Shown here: in pieces, positions 62,583-64,000 of the stretch
Layout: each line of letters begins with the position of its first letter
How positions within the stretch are numbered: position 1 is the first letter of the stretch
NCBI GenBank assembly: GCA_036262055.1
Contig: DATAJP010000003.1
Span: 124,001 to 188,000, forward strand
Length of the DNA: 64,000 bases
Direction of reading: 5' to 3'
DNA from: Ignavibacteria bacterium
GTDB lineage: Bacteria; Bacteroidota; Ignavibacteria; Tepidaquicellales; Tepidaquicellaceae
Program-made: the position numbers and the translations under genes
The notes under the pieces: generated by a model
Database searches by the model: none
What the model was told of the DNA's origin: nothing
The model's input: the letters and a program-made list of their open reading frames with translations, nothing else

Positions 62583-63572
62583 CTAATTGTTCTTTAGCCA
62601 GCCTTCTTGTTTGTACCAATCCACGGTTTTTTTAAATGCTTCTTCGAGTGATAATTTTTGTTTATAACCAAGTTCGAGTTTTGCTTTTTCATTTGAACAA
62701 ACCCATCGAGTTTGTGTTATGTCTTTGCATTTCTCAACGTTCAATGTTGCTGCATTTTTTTGAAACTTTGCAAAGAATTGCGCAATATAACCAACGGTAA
62801 ACACAACCGCATGAGGCAGTGCAACTTTGAAAGCTTTTCTTCCAAGTATTTTAGATGTTAAGCTTCCGATTTCATCCCAGTTATATGCTTTATCCATGCA
62901 GATAAAATAAATCTGTCCGTTTGCAGCATCGTTTATTGCAGCTAAATAAATTCCATCTACAAGTTCCTCTACATAAACCAAACTCAGATATTTTTCACCG
63001 AAACCAATCACACTGTTAAGACCTTTTTGAAACGCCTGGAAATAAACAAGAATCTCGGTATCTCTCGGACCAAAAACTGCAGGAGGTCTTATAATACAAA
63101 CATTCATTTTATCCTTATAATTCAAAACAGCTTCTTCAGCATGACGCTTTGTAACACCGTATGTCGTTATTGGATGGCACGGAGCATCTTCTGTCAACGG
63201 TTTTTCTGTAGGGGTCGGACCGCATGCCGCAAGAGAAGAGATATGAACGAATTTTTTTATCTTCGGATTAACTTTATATGTTATATCAAGCAGGTTTTTT
63301 GTTGCGAGGTAATTTCCGCGCTCGAAACCTTCGCTTGTTTTTGCTTTTACAACTCCCGCAACATGGAAAACATAATCCATGTCTTTTATTACTTTTTCAA
63401 GCGCTTCATTCGAAAATAAATCACCGTCAACATAGTGAACGTTCTTGCCTTCGAGCCATTTCACTGACGAGGTCGAACGCTTCAAACAATATACTTCAAA
63501 ACCTTCTTTTAAGAGTCTATCGGCAAGGTGACTGCCCACAAAACCCGTTGCTCCTGTTATAAATGCTTTCAT
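62583..63572 (-). CDS. Extended short-chain dehydrogenase (NAD-dependent epimerase/dehydratase family)
   Basis: 329 residues. Cofactor motif TGATGFVGSHLADRLL, catalytic Ser in HISSLAAC and Y-x3-K in TYGVTKRHAEEA. The rest resembles the dihydroflavonol/3-beta-HSD group more than sugar epimerases. It is divergent from a serine palmitoyltransferase-like gene 134 bases away. In Caulobacter the sphingolipid reductase CerR is an extended SDR encoded with spt, so a role in ketosphinganine or ceramide reduction is an attractive inference, not proven. Confidence 0.85.
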   Translation of the reverse strand: MKAFITGATGFVGSHLADRLLKEGFEVYCLKRSTSSVKWLEGKNVHYVDGDLFSNEALEKVIKDMDYVFHVAGVVKAKTSEGFERGNYLATKNLLDITYKVNPKIKKFVHISSLAACGPTPTEKPLTEDAPCHPITTYGVTKRHAEEAVLNYKDKMNVCIIRPPAVFGPRDTEILVYFQAFQKGLNSVIGFGEKYLSLVYVEELVDGIYLAAINDAANGQIYFICMDKAYNWDEIGSLTSKILGRKAFKVALPHAVVFTVGYIAQFFAKFQKNAATLNVEKCKDITQTRWVCSNEKAKLELGYKQKLSLEEAFKKTVDWYKQEGWLKNN

Positions 63573-63706
63573 AATTCCTTAGATTGTATCCGAATTTTGG
63601 CGTTGTATTCGAAAAATATCATAGAAGTTATAAATTAATATTCGTATTTTCTATTTCGAAATTTTTCAACATTATCCTAATATTAACAATTAACTACTTA
63701 TAATTA

Positions 63707-64000
63707 ATGGATTTATTTCAGAAGTGTTATAATTTTAAACGTGCAGACGAAGTCAAAGCAGCGGGTTTTTATCCTTATTTCAGAGCAATCGAAGCTAACG
63801 AGGGACCGGAAGTAATGATAGAAGGAAGGAAAATCATTATGGCAGGCTCAAACAATTATCTTGGTTTGACTGCGCATCCGAAGGTGAAAGAAGCTGCAAT
63901 AAAAGCAATTGAAATGTATGGAACGGGCTGCTCAGGTTCACGTTATTTAACCGGAACACTGGATTTGCACAACAAGCTTGAAGAAAAGTTTGCAGACTTT
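63707..64000 (+). CDS. Serine palmitoyltransferase-like alpha-oxoamine synthase (3' truncated by window)
   Basis: 98 residues visible. [36 protein letters not shown] and [22 protein letters not shown] form the N-terminal part of the PLP-dependent alpha-oxoamine synthase family. The FYPYFRAIE stretch and overall length before GSNNYLGL match serine palmitoyltransferase of sphingolipid-producing FCB bacteria better than BioF or KBL. The PLP lysine lies beyond the window. First step of sphingolipid synthesis if correct. Confidence 0.85.
   Translation, partial: MDLFQKCYNFKRADEVKAAGFYPYFRAIEANEGPEVMIEGRKIIMAGSNNYLGLTAHPKVKEAAIKAIEMYGTGCSGSRYLTGTLDLHNKLEEKFADF

Noticed and set aside
1-64000. tRNA or rRNA genes
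   Set aside because: I looked for T-arm GTTCGA-type cores and acceptor pairing and found none that fold as tRNA. No rRNA-like stretch is present.

Overview
The window is an AT-rich stretch of bacterial chromosome, almost entirely coding, with short intergenic gaps and several small operons. Three secreted proteins carry a type IX secretion (T9SS) sorting tail containing YPNPFNP. The tail of a SprA-like T9SS translocon protein lies at the left edge, and there are also a histone H1-like protein and a leucine-dehydrogenase-type enzyme. Together these point to the FCB group, most likely an Ignavibacteria-like lineage. That placement is inferred from gene content, not from a phylogeny. I see no rRNA, tRNA, CRISPR array, prophage or plasmid functions, and no gene-free gap above about 300 bases.

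Layout. 1-8 kb: SprA C-terminus; a nucleoside salvage group (cdd, tdk, PnrA/BMP-type lipoprotein); a glycosyltransferase 9 gene, leucine dehydrogenase, a small membrane protein, a second glycosyltransferase 9 and a deoxynucleoside kinase. 8-12 kb: the ffh-rpsP-khpA-rimM-trmD-rplS translation operon on the minus strand. Here rimM has no ATG, GTG or TTG that could give a full-length protein, and a 150-bp paired-hairpin insertion separates rimM from trmD. 12-16 kb: rnhB-yraN, mgtE and a PAP2/AUR1-like membrane enzyme on the plus strand. 16-22 kb: lepA-lepB-hemW-response regulator, an H1-like gene, and sdhC-sdhD without sdhA or sdhB. 22-27 kb: a fatty-acid and acyl-CoA operon (fabD, DUF3109, fabG, lipoprotein, methylmalonyl-CoA mutase large subunit, SDR). 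27-34 kb: a protein of unknown function abutting an orphan T9SS tail, then acs, thiolase, pgsA and cinA.

34-40 kb holds three consecutive T9SS cargo genes, each with its own strong terminator. Two of them share a 52-nt identical block in the sorting tail. 40-47 kb: an rRNA methyltransferase and queD, then a TolC/MacA/MacB-like tripartite efflux operon with a separate ATPase and two permeases. 47-52 kb: a sugar-kinase-like phosphotransferase with a TIGR01777 epimerase, a tandem DUF4397 lipoprotein pair, an alpha/beta hydrolase and a DUF2461 protein. 52-57 kb: a 1677-residue alpha-2-macroglobulin-like protein with a CVEQ thioester and an inserted domain resembling the front end of TonB receptors. 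57-64 kb: a KTSC protein, a compact REP-flanked Y1 transposase unit, an exported protein, an MFS transporter, argS, and an extended SDR divergent from a serine palmitoyltransferase-like gene that suggests sphingolipid synthesis.

The most distinctive non-coding signal is a rich set of small palindromic repeats of at least four kinds scattered between genes. A RAYT-type transposase flanked by perfect inverted hairpins lies in the same window. No obvious new multi-gene system stands out. The best candidates for a second look are the REP-flanked transposase, the chimeric macroglobulin, the rimM start and the orphan T9SS tail.
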